Assembly (NCBI RefSeq): GCF_000472525.1
Contig: NZ_AWZT01000013.1
Location: 62,200-126,199, forward strand
DNA length: 64,000 nucleotides
DNA from: Paraburkholderia dilworthii
GTDB lineage: Bacteria; Pseudomonadota; Gammaproteobacteria; Burkholderiales; Burkholderiaceae
Reading direction: 5' to 3'
How positions within the stretch are numbered: the stretch's first letter is position 1; each line of letters opens with the position of its first letter. This document shows, piece after piece, positions 1 through 8,049 of the stretch. Under the pieces are notes generated by a model. That model was not told where the DNA came from, searched no databases, and saw nothing but the letters and a program-made list of their open reading frames with translations. A program made the position numbers and the translations under genes.

Positions 1-133
1 CCGCTCCCACCTCGCGCGATGCCGCGTTCAGCGCCATCTCTGCTGGCATTGTGCCAGAGCGCCGTGCCGGCGATAGCGGCGACATCAAACGCGGTGCCGG
101 ATCAAGGCGCGTGCGATGCGACGCGCCGCTCGT

Positions 134-163
134 TTGCGAGCGCCGTGCCTTTTATGGTCTAAT
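134..163 (+). promoter_or_regulatory. Putative sigma-70 promoter of the thi operon
   Basis: A TTGCGA element (134-139) and a TCTAAT element (158-163) are separated by 18 bases. The predicted transcript start near 170 lies just before the TPP riboswitch, which is where a promoter should be. Both hexamers deviate from consensus, so this is an inference from spacing and position. Confidence 0.45.
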
Positions 164-176
164 GACCTTCGACGAA

Positions 177-285
177 ACAGGGGTGCTTCGCACTTGAGCG
201 GCGTGATTTTCACGCTGCGGCAGCGAGGCTGAGAGAGACCCTTTGCACCCGATCCGGGTAATACCGGCGCGGGAAGTTTCCGGAA
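177..285 (+). promoter_or_regulatory. TPP riboswitch (THI element)
   Basis: The conserved THI-box core is readable: a GGGGTGC-type P1 start near 179, GGCTGAGAGAGACCC around 228-242, then ACCCGATCCGGGTAATACCGGCG around 247-270, followed by a GGGAAG closing side. These match the thiamine-pyrophosphate-binding aptamer. It sits upstream of thiO-thiS-thiG-thiE, so it should lower expression when TPP is abundant. About 225 bases lie between the aptamer and the chosen thiO start, enough for a terminator or an RBS-sequestering expression platform, but I could not identify which. Confidence 0.93.
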
Positions 286-510
286 GCAGCCAGTCTTCCA
301 TTCCCCGCCGGGCGGCGTTCTTCATTGGAGCACGCATTTGCCTGGCCGGCCTTGCCCGCCGGTTTCGTCCTGGGTACGCGCTTCTTTTTGGCCGTACGGA
401 AAGGACTCGATGACCGCCTATTCTTCAGTTATGTTTTTTGCTCCTTGTCACGTCGCCGCCGGCGTGAGCTGGTTTGCTATTGCCCGTCGCATCGAATCGG
501 AGCGCGCACG

Positions 511-1641
511 ATGAGCCGCGCCACACAACCCGATTTCGCGGTGCTCGGCGGCGGCCTGTGTGGGCGTCTCGTCGCGTGGCGGCTTGCCGGCGAAGGGCAT
601 CGCGTGGCGCTTTATGAGCGTGGTGACGCTGCCGGTTCGCAAGCCGCCGCGTGGGTCGCCGCTGCGATGCTGGCGCCGCTCGCCGAAGCTGCCAGTGCCG
701 AACTTCTAATCACGCGATTGGGCGCGACCTCGCTCGATACCTGGCCGCAAGTGCTGGCCGAACTGCCCGAGCCGGTGTTCTTTCAGCGCAATGGCACGCT
801 TGTGGTCTGGCATCACGCGGATCGCACGGAGGCGCCGCTGTTTGAAAGGCGCGTGCGCTCGAACGCGCCGGCCGAACTGCTGGACGGTGGCTTCGTCACG
901 CTGGCCGGCGCACAGCTTGGCGCGGCTGAGCCCGCGCTGGCGGGACGCTTCAATCAGGGCTGGCTGCTGCCGCGCGAGGGTCAGCTGGATAACCGCCAGG
1001 TGCTTCGCGCGCTCGCGGCGGGTCTTGAGCAACGCGGCGTTCAAACGCACTGGAACACGCCAGTGAGCGATAGCGCGCTGCCGCCTGCGCGCGTCACGAT
1101 CGACTGCCGGGGCCTCGGCGCGAAGCCCGTACTGCCGACGCTGCGCGGCATTCGCGGCGAAGTCGCCCGCGTGCATGCGCCCGGAATCAATCTGACACGG
1201 CCAGTGCGGCTGCTGCATCCGCGTTATCCGCTCTATATCGCGCCGAAGCAGGACGATGTCTACGTAATCGGCGCGACCGAAGTGGAAGGCGAGGACATGT
1301 CGCCCGTCAGCGTGCGTTCCGCGCTGGAACTTTTGAGCGCGGCGTTTTCGGTGCATCCGGGCTTTGGCGAGGCGCGCATTCTGGAACTGAATTCGCAGTG
1401 CCGTCCAACTTTGCCCGACCATCGGCCGGCGTTGCTGTGGGACGGCTCGCAGACATTACGTGTGAACGGACTTTACCGGCACGGCTACATGATCGTGCCC
1501 GAAGTCGCCGACGAAGCCGTGCGTTTCGCGGCGGCGCTGCTGGACGGGCGCATCGGTGACGCCGACGCGTTCGCGGACTGGCAGCGCGGCGCGCGCTGGA
1601 GCGAGCTTTTCCAGCACGGTTGCGCACGGGAGCCCGCATGA
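511..1641 (+). CDS. thiO: Glycine oxidase ThiO (thiazole synthesis)
   Basis: FAD-dependent amine oxidase of the DAO family, 376 residues, the usual size for ThiO. It oxidises glycine to dehydroglycine (iminoacetate), the C2-N precursor of the thiamine thiazole ring used by ThiG. The N-terminus carries a dinucleotide-binding strand-turn-helix (VLGGGLCGRL near residues 11-20), and the C-terminal half has the DAO-like segment with YVIGATEVEG and the R-P-x-x-P-D-x-x-P region. The open frame continues upstream to 325, but that part has no family similarity and overlaps the riboswitch platform, so the ATG at 511 is chosen. It is the first gene of thiO-thiS-thiG-thiE. Confidence 0.88.
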   Translation: MSRATQPDFAVLGGGLCGRLVAWRLAGEGHRVALYERGDAAGSQAAAWVAAAMLAPLAEAASAELLITRLGATSLDTWPQVLAELPEPVFFQRNGTLVVWHHADRTEAPLFERRVRSNAPAELLDGGFVTLAGAQLGAAEPALAGRFNQGWLLPREGQLDNRQVLRALAAGLEQRGVQTHWNTPVSDSALPPARVTIDCRGLGAKPVLPTLRGIRGEVARVHAPGINLTRPVRLLHPRYPLYIAPKQDDVYVIGATEVEGEDMSPVSVRSALELLSAAFSVHPGFGEARILELNSQCRPTLPDHRPALLWDGSQTLRVNGLYRHGYMIVPEVADEAVRFAAALLDGRIGDADAFADWQRGARWSELFQHGCAREPA

Positions 1642-1712
1642 GCGCCGCACCGTTCCGCGGCGCGGTTGGCCCGCTTGTGCTTTAGCCATCGACTGAACCG
1701 TATTCGAACATC

Positions 1713-1910
1713 ATGGACATTCATATCAACCAGAAGCCGTTGTCGCTGCCCGAAGGCGCGACTGTCGCCGATGCGCTCGCCGCATACGGCGCGCGTCCGC
1801 CGTTCGCGGTCGCGCTGAACGGCGATTTCGTCGCGCGCGCGCAGCATGCGGCGCGCGCACTGCAGCCGGGCGACAAGCTCGATGTCGTGCAACCCGTGGC
1901 CGGCGGATAA
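1713..1910 (+). CDS. thiS: Sulfur carrier protein ThiS
   Basis: 65-residue ubiquitin-fold protein ending in the Gly-Gly tail (VAGG) that is adenylated and converted to a thiocarboxylate to deliver sulfur to ThiG. Length, the FAVALNGDFV core strand and the GDKLDVVQPVAGG ending are all typical. It lies 71 bases after thiO and 30 before thiG. No ThiF/MoeB-type adenylating enzyme is seen in this window, so activation must rely on a gene elsewhere. Confidence 0.95.
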   Translation: MDIHINQKPLSLPEGATVADALAAYGARPPFAVALNGDFVARAQHAARALQPGDKLDVVQPVAGG

Positions 1911-1940
1911 AGCCGCCACGCATTGCCGGAGACCAGGATC

Positions 1941-2762
1941 ATGCAAATGACTACCCCGCAGGCCGCCGACGCGCTCACGCTCTACGGCCAACCCTTCGCA
2001 AGCCGCGTGCTGCTCGGCACGTCGCGCTATCCGTCGCTGCAATCGCTGTCCGATTCGATCGACGCCGCGCGACCGGGCATGGTAACCGTCGCGCTGCGCC
2101 GGCAGATGAACGAAGGCGGCGCCGAAGCCGGCTTCTTCGATCTGCTCAAGCGTCACGGCGTGCCGCTGCTGCCGAACACGGCCGGCTGCCTGACCGTCGG
2201 CGAGGCGGTGGCCACCGCGCACATGGCGCGCGAAATCTTCGAAACGGAGTGGATCAAGCTCGAGCTGATCGGCGACGACTACACGTTGCAGCCCGATCCG
2301 GTCGGTCTGATCGAAGCCGCCGCGAAGCTCGTCAAGGACGGCTTCAAGGTGCTGCCGTATTGCACGGAAGATCTGGTGATCGGCCGCCGTCTGCTGGACG
2401 CCGGTTGTGAAGCGTTGATGCCGTGGGGCGCGCCAATCGGCACCGGCAAGGGCGTCATCAATCCGTATGGCTTGCGCGTGCTGCGCGAGCGGTTGCCGGA
2501 CGTGCCGCTGATTGTCGACGCCGGACTCGGCGTGCCGTCGCATGCGGCTCAGGTGATGGAGTGGGGCTTCGACGGCGTGTTGCTGAACACTGCGGTGTCG
2601 CAGGCCACGCATCCCGATGCGATGGCGCGCGCTTTCGCGCTGGGCGTCGACGCGGGCCGGCAGGCTTTCCTCGCAGGACCGATGGCCGAGCGCGAAAGTG
2701 CGCACGCGAGCACGCCGGTGGTCGGCATGCCGTTCTGGCATCAGGACGGGAGCGCCGCATGA
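1941..2762 (+). CDS. thiG: Thiazole synthase ThiG
   Basis: TIM-barrel enzyme that condenses deoxyxylulose 5-phosphate, dehydroglycine and ThiS thiocarboxylate into the thiazole phosphate. The Schiff-base lysine is in WIKLELIGDD (about Lys106), followed by QPDPVGLIEAA and the phosphate-binding GAPIGTGKG loop. A frame starting with TTG at 1923 exists, but GGAGA at 1928-1932 is well placed for the ATG at 1941 (273 residues); the ATG at 1947 is also possible. Its stop overlaps the thiE start (ATGA), so the two are translationally coupled. Confidence 0.95.
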   Translation: MQMTTPQAADALTLYGQPFASRVLLGTSRYPSLQSLSDSIDAARPGMVTVALRRQMNEGGAEAGFFDLLKRHGVPLLPNTAGCLTVGEAVATAHMAREIFETEWIKLELIGDDYTLQPDPVGLIEAAAKLVKDGFKVLPYCTEDLVIGRRLLDAGCEALMPWGAPIGTGKGVINPYGLRVLRERLPDVPLIVDAGLGVPSHAAQVMEWGFDGVLLNTAVSQATHPDAMARAFALGVDAGRQAFLAGPMAERESAHASTPVVGMPFWHQDGSAA

Positions 2763-3871
2763 CGCAGACACTGGCTTTGAAAAACCGCGACCTGTTCTGG
2801 CCGCCCGCGGACGAACTCACCGAAGCGACGGAGCGCATCCGTGCACGCCTGGGCGACTGGCCGCCTACTCATGCGCCGTGGCGCATCTGCCTGACGGCGC
2901 CCGATGAGCCGAACGGCGGCGACCTGATTATCGTCGCCGACGCAGCGAGCCACGGTGAACAGGTAGCTCGCTGGCTCGTGCGGGGCGCGGCGGTGGTGGA
3001 AGCCGCCGAGAACAGGGCGACGCTGCATCTGGGCGGCGAAAAGTACCGCCTTGAAGGGCATCTCGCGGAAGACTGGATTCCCGCGCTCGCCGCGTTTCTC
3101 GATTGCGGTTTCGATCCGCACGACGCGCTCGTGCTGGCGCTCGCCTGGCGCGACGGCGACGAAACCCGGACGAACGCGGACGGCGATTCATTCCCCTGCG
3201 ATCTGGCGACTTTCCCGCGCCTCGCCGGATTGGCGCAAGCGCCGGCGCAGGCGTTCCCGCGCTGTCCGGAGCGGCTCGGGCTCTACCCGGTGCTGCCGAG
3301 CGCGGAGTGGGTCGAGCGGGTAGTCGGTTTTGGCGTGAAAACGGTGCAGTTGCGCCGCAAATCCGCCAATCCCGCAGACGAGCTTCAGCGTGAAATCGCC
3401 CGCTGCGTGGCGGCCGGGCGCCAGCACGCCGCGCAGGTTTTCATCAACGACCACTGGCAGGCCGCGCTCGACGCAGGCGCCTACGGCGTGCATCTCGGCC
3501 AGGAAGACGTGCATACGGCGGATCTGTCGGCGCTGGCCGCGGCCGGCGTTCGGCTCGGCCTGTCAACGCACGGTTTCTACGAGATTCTGAAGGCGCTGCA
3601 TTTCCGGCCCAGCTACATCGCGTTGGGCGCGGTGTTTCCGACCACGACCAAGGTGATGCCGACGGCGCCGCAGGGCCTGAAGCGTCTCGCGCGATATGTG
3701 CGGCTGCTGGACGGCGTCGTGCCGCTCGTGGCAATCGGCGGAATCGACTTGCAGGTGTTGCCCGAGGTTCTGTCGACGGGCGTCGGTTGCGCGGCGGTGG
3801 TGCGCGCGGTCACGGAAGCGGCTGATCCTGCCGCCGCCGTTTCCGCACTGCAACAAGCGTTTACGCAATAA
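2759..3871 (+). CDS. thiE: Thiamine-phosphate synthase ThiE with long N-terminal extension
   Basis: Couples hydroxymethylpyrimidine diphosphate and thiazole phosphate to thiamine phosphate. The ThiE barrel occupies about residues 173-370: GLYPVLPSAEW, VQLRRKS (diphosphate loop), FINDHWQAAL, AYGVHLGQEDV, LGLSTHG and VAIGGI are all present. The protein is 370 residues, whereas stand-alone ThiE is about 210. The first ~165 residues are not ThiE; residues 118-155 (DPHDALVLALAWRDG ... DLATFPRL) faintly recall the C-terminal end of ThiD kinases in ThiD-ThiE fusions, but no kinase motifs are seen. The start overlaps the thiG stop. Confidence 0.9.
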   Translation: MTQTLALKNRDLFWPPADELTEATERIRARLGDWPPTHAPWRICLTAPDEPNGGDLIIVADAASHGEQVARWLVRGAAVVEAAENRATLHLGGEKYRLEGHLAEDWIPALAAFLDCGFDPHDALVLALAWRDGDETRTNADGDSFPCDLATFPRLAGLAQAPAQAFPRCPERLGLYPVLPSAEWVERVVGFGVKTVQLRRKSANPADELQREIARCVAAGRQHAAQVFINDHWQAALDAGAYGVHLGQEDVHTADLSALAAAGVRLGLSTHGFYEILKALHFRPSYIALGAVFPTTTKVMPTAPQGLKRLARYVRLLDGVVPLVAIGGIDLQVLPEVLSTGVGCAAVVRAVTEAADPAAAVSALQQAFTQ

Positions 3872-3927
3872 TCGTCATGATTCGTTAAGGGACAGGGCAC
3901 CTCACGGCAACTTTTGCATGATGGCCC

Positions 3928-3933
3928 TATAAT
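3928..3933 (+). promoter_or_regulatory. Putative -10 element of the mla operon
   Basis: A perfect TATAAT lies 31 bases before the GTG start of mlaF, in the 93-base gap after thiE. No convincing -35 hexamer is found 16-18 bases upstream, so this is a tentative promoter call. Confidence 0.4.
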
Positions 3934-3964
3934 TCGGCCTTCCGTGTAAAAGGATTGTCAGTCA

Positions 3965-4786
3965 GTGTCTTCCCCTACCGAGACCTTACTCGAGCTGCGC
4001 GACGTCGACTTCGGTTACGGCGACCGGCTCGTCCTGTCTAACCTGAACCTGCGCTTCAAACGCGGCCAGGTGGTCGCGGTCATGGGCGGCTCGGGCTGCG
4101 GCAAAACCACGGTGCTGCGACTGATCGGCGGTCTGGTGCGCGCGCAGCGCGGCCAGATTCTGCTCGACGGCGAAGACGTCGGCGGGCAAACGCGTGACGG
4201 GCTGTACGCGCTGCGCCGCAAGATGGGCATGCTGTTCCAGTTCGGCGCGCTGTTCACGGACATGTCGGTGTTCGAAAACGTTGCGTTCGCACTGCGCGAG
4301 CACACGGAGCTTCCCGAAGAACTGATCCGCGACCTCGTGCTGATGAAGCTCAACGCGGTCGGCCTGCGCGGCGCGCGCGACCTGCTGCCGTCGGAGATTT
4401 CCGGTGGCATGGCGCGGCGTGTGGCGCTGGCGCGCGCCATCGCCCTCGACCCCGAACTGATGATGTACGACGAGCCGTTCGCCGGCCTCGATCCGATCTC
4501 GCTCGGCATCACGGCGAATCTGATCCGGGCGCTCAATCAGGCGCTCGGCGCAACGTCCATTCTGGTTACGCACGATGTGCCGGAATCGTTCGCCATCGCC
4601 GACTACGTCTATTTCCTTGCCAATGGCGGCGTTCACGCCGAAGGCACGCCAGCGCAACTGCGCGCGTCGACAGACCCGACCGTGCGGCAGTTCATCGACG
4701 GCGCACCAGACGGCCCGTTCAAATTTCACTATCCGAGCAGGACGCCGCTCGCGGCAGACTTCGGCGTCGGCGGAGGTCAATCATGA
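3965..4786 (+). CDS. mlaF: Mla phospholipid transporter ATPase MlaF
   Basis: ATP-binding subunit of the inner-membrane MlaFEDB complex that moves phospholipids between inner membrane and periplasmic carrier to keep outer-membrane lipid asymmetry. Walker A GGSGCGKTT (residues 41-49), signature SGGMARRVALARA, Walker B LMMYDEPFAGLD and switch His (VTHD) are all intact. 273 residues, starting at GTG. It overlaps mlaE by ATGA. Order in the operon is mlaF-mlaE-mlaD-mlaA-mlaC-mlaB, which places the MlaA lipoprotein inside the operon. Confidence 0.95.
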   Translation: MSSPTETLLELRDVDFGYGDRLVLSNLNLRFKRGQVVAVMGGSGCGKTTVLRLIGGLVRAQRGQILLDGEDVGGQTRDGLYALRRKMGMLFQFGALFTDMSVFENVAFALREHTELPEELIRDLVLMKLNAVGLRGARDLLPSEISGGMARRVALARAIALDPELMMYDEPFAGLDPISLGITANLIRALNQALGATSILVTHDVPESFAIADYVYFLANGGVHAEGTPAQLRASTDPTVRQFIDGAPDGPFKFHYPSRTPLAADFGVGGGQS

Positions 4787-5562
4787 TCGGTTCACTGATC
4801 AGTTCGGTTGGCCGCTCGGTGCTCGACGGGCTCGGCACCGCCGGCTATGCGACGCGCTTTTTCTTCCGGCTGCTGTTCGAGTTTTTCCCGTTGCTGCGCC
4901 GCCCGCGTCTTGTCACGAAGCAGATCCACTTCGTAGGTAATTATTCGCTGGTGATCATTGCCGTGTCGGGGTTGTTCGTCGGCTTCGTGCTCGGTTTGCA
5001 AGGTTATTACACGTTGAATCGCTACGGCTCCGAGCAGGCGCTCGGGCTGCTGGTCGCACTGTCGCTCGTGCGCGAGCTGGGGCCGGTGGTCACGGCGCTG
5101 CTGTTCGCCGGCCGCGCAGGCACGTCGCTCACGGCCGAAATCGGCCTGATGAAGGCGGGCGAGCAATTGACTGCGATGGAAATGATGGCGGTCGATCCGG
5201 TTAAGGTCGTGGTCGCGCCGCGCCTATGGGCCGGCATCATTTCGATGCCGATTCTCGCCGCGATCTTCAGCGCGGTCGGCGTGACGGGCGGCTATGTGGT
5301 CGGCGTGTTGCTGATCGGCGTGGATGCCGGGGCGTTCTGGTCGCAAATGCAAGGCGGCGTGGATGTCTGGCGCGATGTGGGCGCGGGTGTCATCAAGAGC
5401 GTGGTGTTCGGCCTCGCGGTGACCTTCGTGGCGCTCTTTCAGGGCTATGAAGCCAAGCCGACGCCGGAAGGCGTGTCGCGCGCCACGACGAAGACCGTCG
5501 TGTACGCGTCGCTCGCAGTGCTCGGCCTCGATTTTCTGCTGACCGCACTGATGTTCAGCTAA
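4783..5562 (+). CDS. mlaE: Mla transporter permease MlaE
   Basis: Inner-membrane permease of the MlaE/YrbE family (MCE-associated). 259 residues with an N-terminal interfacial helix and about five hydrophobic segments. The family landmark regions SLVRELGPVVTALLFAGRAG, AEIGLMKAGEQLTAMEMM and DPVKVVVAPRLWAG are clear. It pairs with MlaF (ATPase) and MlaD (periplasmic MCE ring). Start overlaps the mlaF stop by four bases. Confidence 0.95.
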   Translation: MIGSLISSVGRSVLDGLGTAGYATRFFFRLLFEFFPLLRRPRLVTKQIHFVGNYSLVIIAVSGLFVGFVLGLQGYYTLNRYGSEQALGLLVALSLVRELGPVVTALLFAGRAGTSLTAEIGLMKAGEQLTAMEMMAVDPVKVVVAPRLWAGIISMPILAAIFSAVGVTGGYVVGVLLIGVDAGAFWSQMQGGVDVWRDVGAGVIKSVVFGLAVTFVALFQGYEAKPTPEGVSRATTKTVVYASLAVLGLDFLLTALMFS

Positions 5563-5620
5563 GACTGCGTTGCGCGTTGTCCGCTGCGGCGCGTCACTAG
5601 CCGCGCGGCGGCGCAATAAC

Positions 5621-5660
5621 GGTGATCAACGGTGGTCAATGGTGATGAACGGTGATCAAC
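5621..5660 (+). repeat. Four 10-bp tandem repeats before mlaD
   Basis: Four consecutive 10-base units read GGTGATCAAC, GGTGGTCAAT, GGTGATGAAC and GGTGATCAAC. The last unit ends 31 bases before the mlaD start, inside the 129-base gap between mlaE and mlaD. The period is close to one helical turn. Function unknown. Confidence 0.85.
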
Positions 5661-5691
5661 GGCGGCGCGGCAGATTCACTTTGGGATGACG

Positions 5692-6234
5692 ATGAAAAAG
5701 ACTGCTCTCGACTTCTGGGTCGGCCTGTTTGTGGTGCTGGGTTTTATTGCGTTGCTGTTCCTCGCGCTGAAGGCGGGCAACATGAGCTCGCTGTCGTTCC
5801 AGGCGACCTACCCGGTCAAGCTCAAGTTCGACAATATCGGCGGATTGAAGGCGCGCGCGCCCGTGAAGAGCGCGGGTGTCACGGTGGGCCGCGTCGGTTC
5901 GATCGGTTTTGACAGCAACGCCTATCAGGCGGTCGTCACGATCGACATCGACAAGCAGTACCAGTTTCCGAAGGATACGTCGGCGAAGATTCTGACCTCC
6001 GGTCTGCTCGGCGAGCAATACATTGGGCTCGAGCCGGGCGGCGACTCGGAAATGCTCAAAGCCGGCGACACGATTTCGATGACGCAATCGGCGATCGTGC
6101 TGGAAAACCTGATCGGGCAGTTCCTCTATAGCAAAGCGGCTGATTCGGGCGCGTCGAAGCCGGGCACCGGATCGGCGGCAACTGCGCCGGCGCCTGCGGC
6201 GGCTTTACCCGCTTCCGGCTCGGCCGGTCAATAA
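5692..6234 (+). CDS. mlaD: Mla periplasmic lipid-binding subunit MlaD (MCE domain)
   Basis: One N-terminal membrane helix (about residues 8-28) anchors a single MCE domain (about 40-118, with VKLKFDNIGGLKARAPVKSAGVTVG split across its core) that forms the hexameric ring feeding lipids to MlaFE. A C-terminal Ala/Pro/Ser-rich tail of about 30 residues follows. 180 residues from the ATG at 5692; the ATG at 5686 is an alternative, but GGGA at 5683-5686 suits 5692 better. It is separated from mlaE by a gap containing four 10-bp repeats. Confidence 0.92.
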   Translation: MKKTALDFWVGLFVVLGFIALLFLALKAGNMSSLSFQATYPVKLKFDNIGGLKARAPVKSAGVTVGRVGSIGFDSNAYQAVVTIDIDKQYQFPKDTSAKILTSGLLGEQYIGLEPGGDSEMLKAGDTISMTQSAIVLENLIGQFLYSKAADSGASKPGTGSAATAPAPAAALPASGSAGQ

Positions 6235-6245
6235 GGAGAACAATA

Positions 6246-7301
6246 ATGCAGACCTTACACGCCGGGGGCGCGAGCGCCTTCCGGGTGGCCAAACTGGCCG
6301 TCGCCGCCGCGCTGCTCGCCGGCTGCACCACGGTTCAGACGCCGACCAAGGGTGATCCGCTCGAAGGCTTGAACCGCACGATCTTCACGGTTAACGACAA
6401 GCTCGATCAATACGCACTGAAGCCGGTCGCCAAGGGTTACGTGTTCATCACGCCGCAGCCGGTTCGCGACAGCGTGACGAACTTCTTCTCGAACATCGGC
6501 GACGTCTATATCGCGGCAAACAATCTGCTGCAATTGAAGATCACCGACGGTGTGCAGGACATCATGCGGATCGTGATCAACACGGTCTTCGGTGTCGGCG
6601 GCCTGTTCGACGTGGCGACGCTCGCAAAGCTGCCCAAGCACGACAACGACCTGGGTCTGACGCTCGGCCACTATGGCGTGCCGGCAGGTCCGTATCTGGT
6701 GCTGCCGCTGTTTGGCCCGAGCACGGTGCGCGACGCGGTGGGTTCCATCGGCAATTACTATGTAAACCCGCTCAGCTACGTCGACCCGGCGGGTTTGAGT
6801 TGGGCGTTGTACGGCCTGAACATCGTCAATACGCGTGCGAATCTGCTGAACGCAAGCGACGTGCTGGAAGGCGCCGCCCTCGACAAGTATTCGTTCGTGC
6901 GTAACGCGTATTTGCAGCGGCGTCAGTATCTGCTGTCAGACGGCAAGCAGTCGCAGGCGTTGCCGAACTATGGCGACGAAGCGCCGCTGCCGAAATACGA
7001 GGACGTCGACGGCACGGCCGCCGGTGCGCCAGCAGGCGCGGTGACGGGCACGGCGGGCGCTGCGGGAACGAGCGGTGCTGCCGCGAAGGCGTCGGCCGCG
7101 TCCGGTGCAAGCGCTGCGACGCCGGCGCAAGCCGCTTCGGGAACCGGAACGGCTAACAGCGCCGCCGCACCCCAGGCCGCTTCGGGCAGCGCGGAAGCCC
7201 CGCCGCTGGATGTAAACGGCGGCCCGGAAACCACACAAATCCCGGCAGGCCAGCTTGTTCCGCCCACGCGGTTCAACTTCCCGTCACTCAAGTTGCGCTG
7301 A
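6246..7301 (+). CDS. mlaA: Outer-membrane lipoprotein MlaA (VacJ) with low-complexity tail
   Basis: Removes mislocalised phospholipid from the outer leaflet of the outer membrane and hands it to MlaC. A signal peptide ends in the lipobox LLAGC (lipidated Cys27). The VacJ core follows (DPLEGLNRTIFTVNDKLDQY, NFFSNIGDVYIAANNLLQ, LGLTLGHYGVPAGPYLVLPLFGPSTVRDAVG). At 351 residues it is about 100 longer than E. coli MlaA; the excess is a C-terminal Ala/Gly/Ser/Thr-rich stretch from roughly residue 255 to 325. The start has a clear AAGGAGAA Shine-Dalgarno at 6232-6239. Confidence 0.95.
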   Translation: MQTLHAGGASAFRVAKLAVAAALLAGCTTVQTPTKGDPLEGLNRTIFTVNDKLDQYALKPVAKGYVFITPQPVRDSVTNFFSNIGDVYIAANNLLQLKITDGVQDIMRIVINTVFGVGGLFDVATLAKLPKHDNDLGLTLGHYGVPAGPYLVLPLFGPSTVRDAVGSIGNYYVNPLSYVDPAGLSWALYGLNIVNTRANLLNASDVLEGAALDKYSFVRNAYLQRRQYLLSDGKQSQALPNYGDEAPLPKYEDVDGTAAGAPAGAVTGTAGAAGTSGAAAKASAASGASAATPAQAASGTGTANSAAAPQAASGSAEAPPLDVNGGPETTQIPAGQLVPPTRFNFPSLKLR

Positions 7302-7416
7302 CAGCGTGGCCGTAACAGATCGATACGACTCTCGCAGTTTGCGCATGGATTGCCGCTGAACTCGCGTGTTAATGTCGGCTCAAACGGTTGCACTATTTTT
7401 TTACGCAAGGCTCGAT

Positions 7417-8049
7417 ATGAAAAAATTCTTCCTCATTCCGTTGTTTGCTGCGCTGTTCTCGTTCATGAGTGCTGGTGCATCGGCACAAACCGTCGACAGC
7501 AGTGCGCCGGACGTTCTCGTCAAAACGGTCACCCAGCAGGTGATCGACGCGGTGCGCGCCGACAAGTCGATCCAGCAGGGCGACATCTCGCATATCACGC
7601 AGCTCGTCAATCAGAAGATCCTGCCGTACACGGATTTCCGCCGCACCACGCAACTGGCGATGGGCCGCAACTGGCGCACCGCGACGCCCGAGCAGCAGAA
7701 TCAGGTCGTCGAGCAGTTCAAGATGCTGCTGATCCGCACGTATTCGGGCGCGCTTGCTCAGGTGCGCGACCAGCAGATCCAGTACAAGCCGTTCCGCATG
7801 AACCCGGACGACACCGACACGGTGGTTCGCTCGGTCGTGATGAACAACGGCTCGCCGATCGAACTCGACTACCGTCTCTACAAGACGCCCCAAGGCTGGC
7901 GCGTGTATGACATCAACGTGCTCGGCGCGTGGCTGATCCAGGCGTATCAGCAGCAGTTCAACGAGCAGATCCAGCAGAAGGGCGTGGACGGGCTGATCCA
8001 GTTCCTCACGCAGCGCAACCAGCAACTCGCCGCGGGCAAACAGTCGTGA
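7417..8049 (+). CDS. mlaC: Mla periplasmic phospholipid carrier MlaC
   Basis: Soluble periplasmic shuttle of the MlaC/Ttg2D family. The N-terminal Sec signal peptide (KKFFLIPLFAALFSF...ASA, cleavage near residue 22) is followed by typical motifs: QQVIDAVRAD, KILPYTDFRRTTQLAMGRNWRTATPEQ, YSGALAQVRDQ and GWRVYDINVLGAWLIQAYQQQF. 210 residues. An in-frame ATG upstream (7366) would bury the signal peptide, so 7417 is chosen. It overlaps mlaB, whose GTG start lies within its last codons. Confidence 0.95.
   Translation: MKKFFLIPLFAALFSFMSAGASAQTVDSSAPDVLVKTVTQQVIDAVRADKSIQQGDISHITQLVNQKILPYTDFRRTTQLAMGRNWRTATPEQQNQVVEQFKMLLIRTYSGALAQVRDQQIQYKPFRMNPDDTDTVVRSVVMNNGSPIELDYRLYKTPQGWRVYDINVLGAWLIQAYQQQFNEQIQQKGVDGLIQFLTQRNQQLAAGKQS

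Noticed and set aside
706-1422. Minus-strand open frame of 238 codons antisense to thiO
   Set aside because: It mirrors the high-GC third-position bias of thiO, is Arg/Ala/His-rich, and resembles no protein family.
1485-2771. Minus-strand open frame of 428 codons across thiO-thiS-thiG
   Set aside because: It spans three well-supported genes of the opposite strand and has shadow-type composition.
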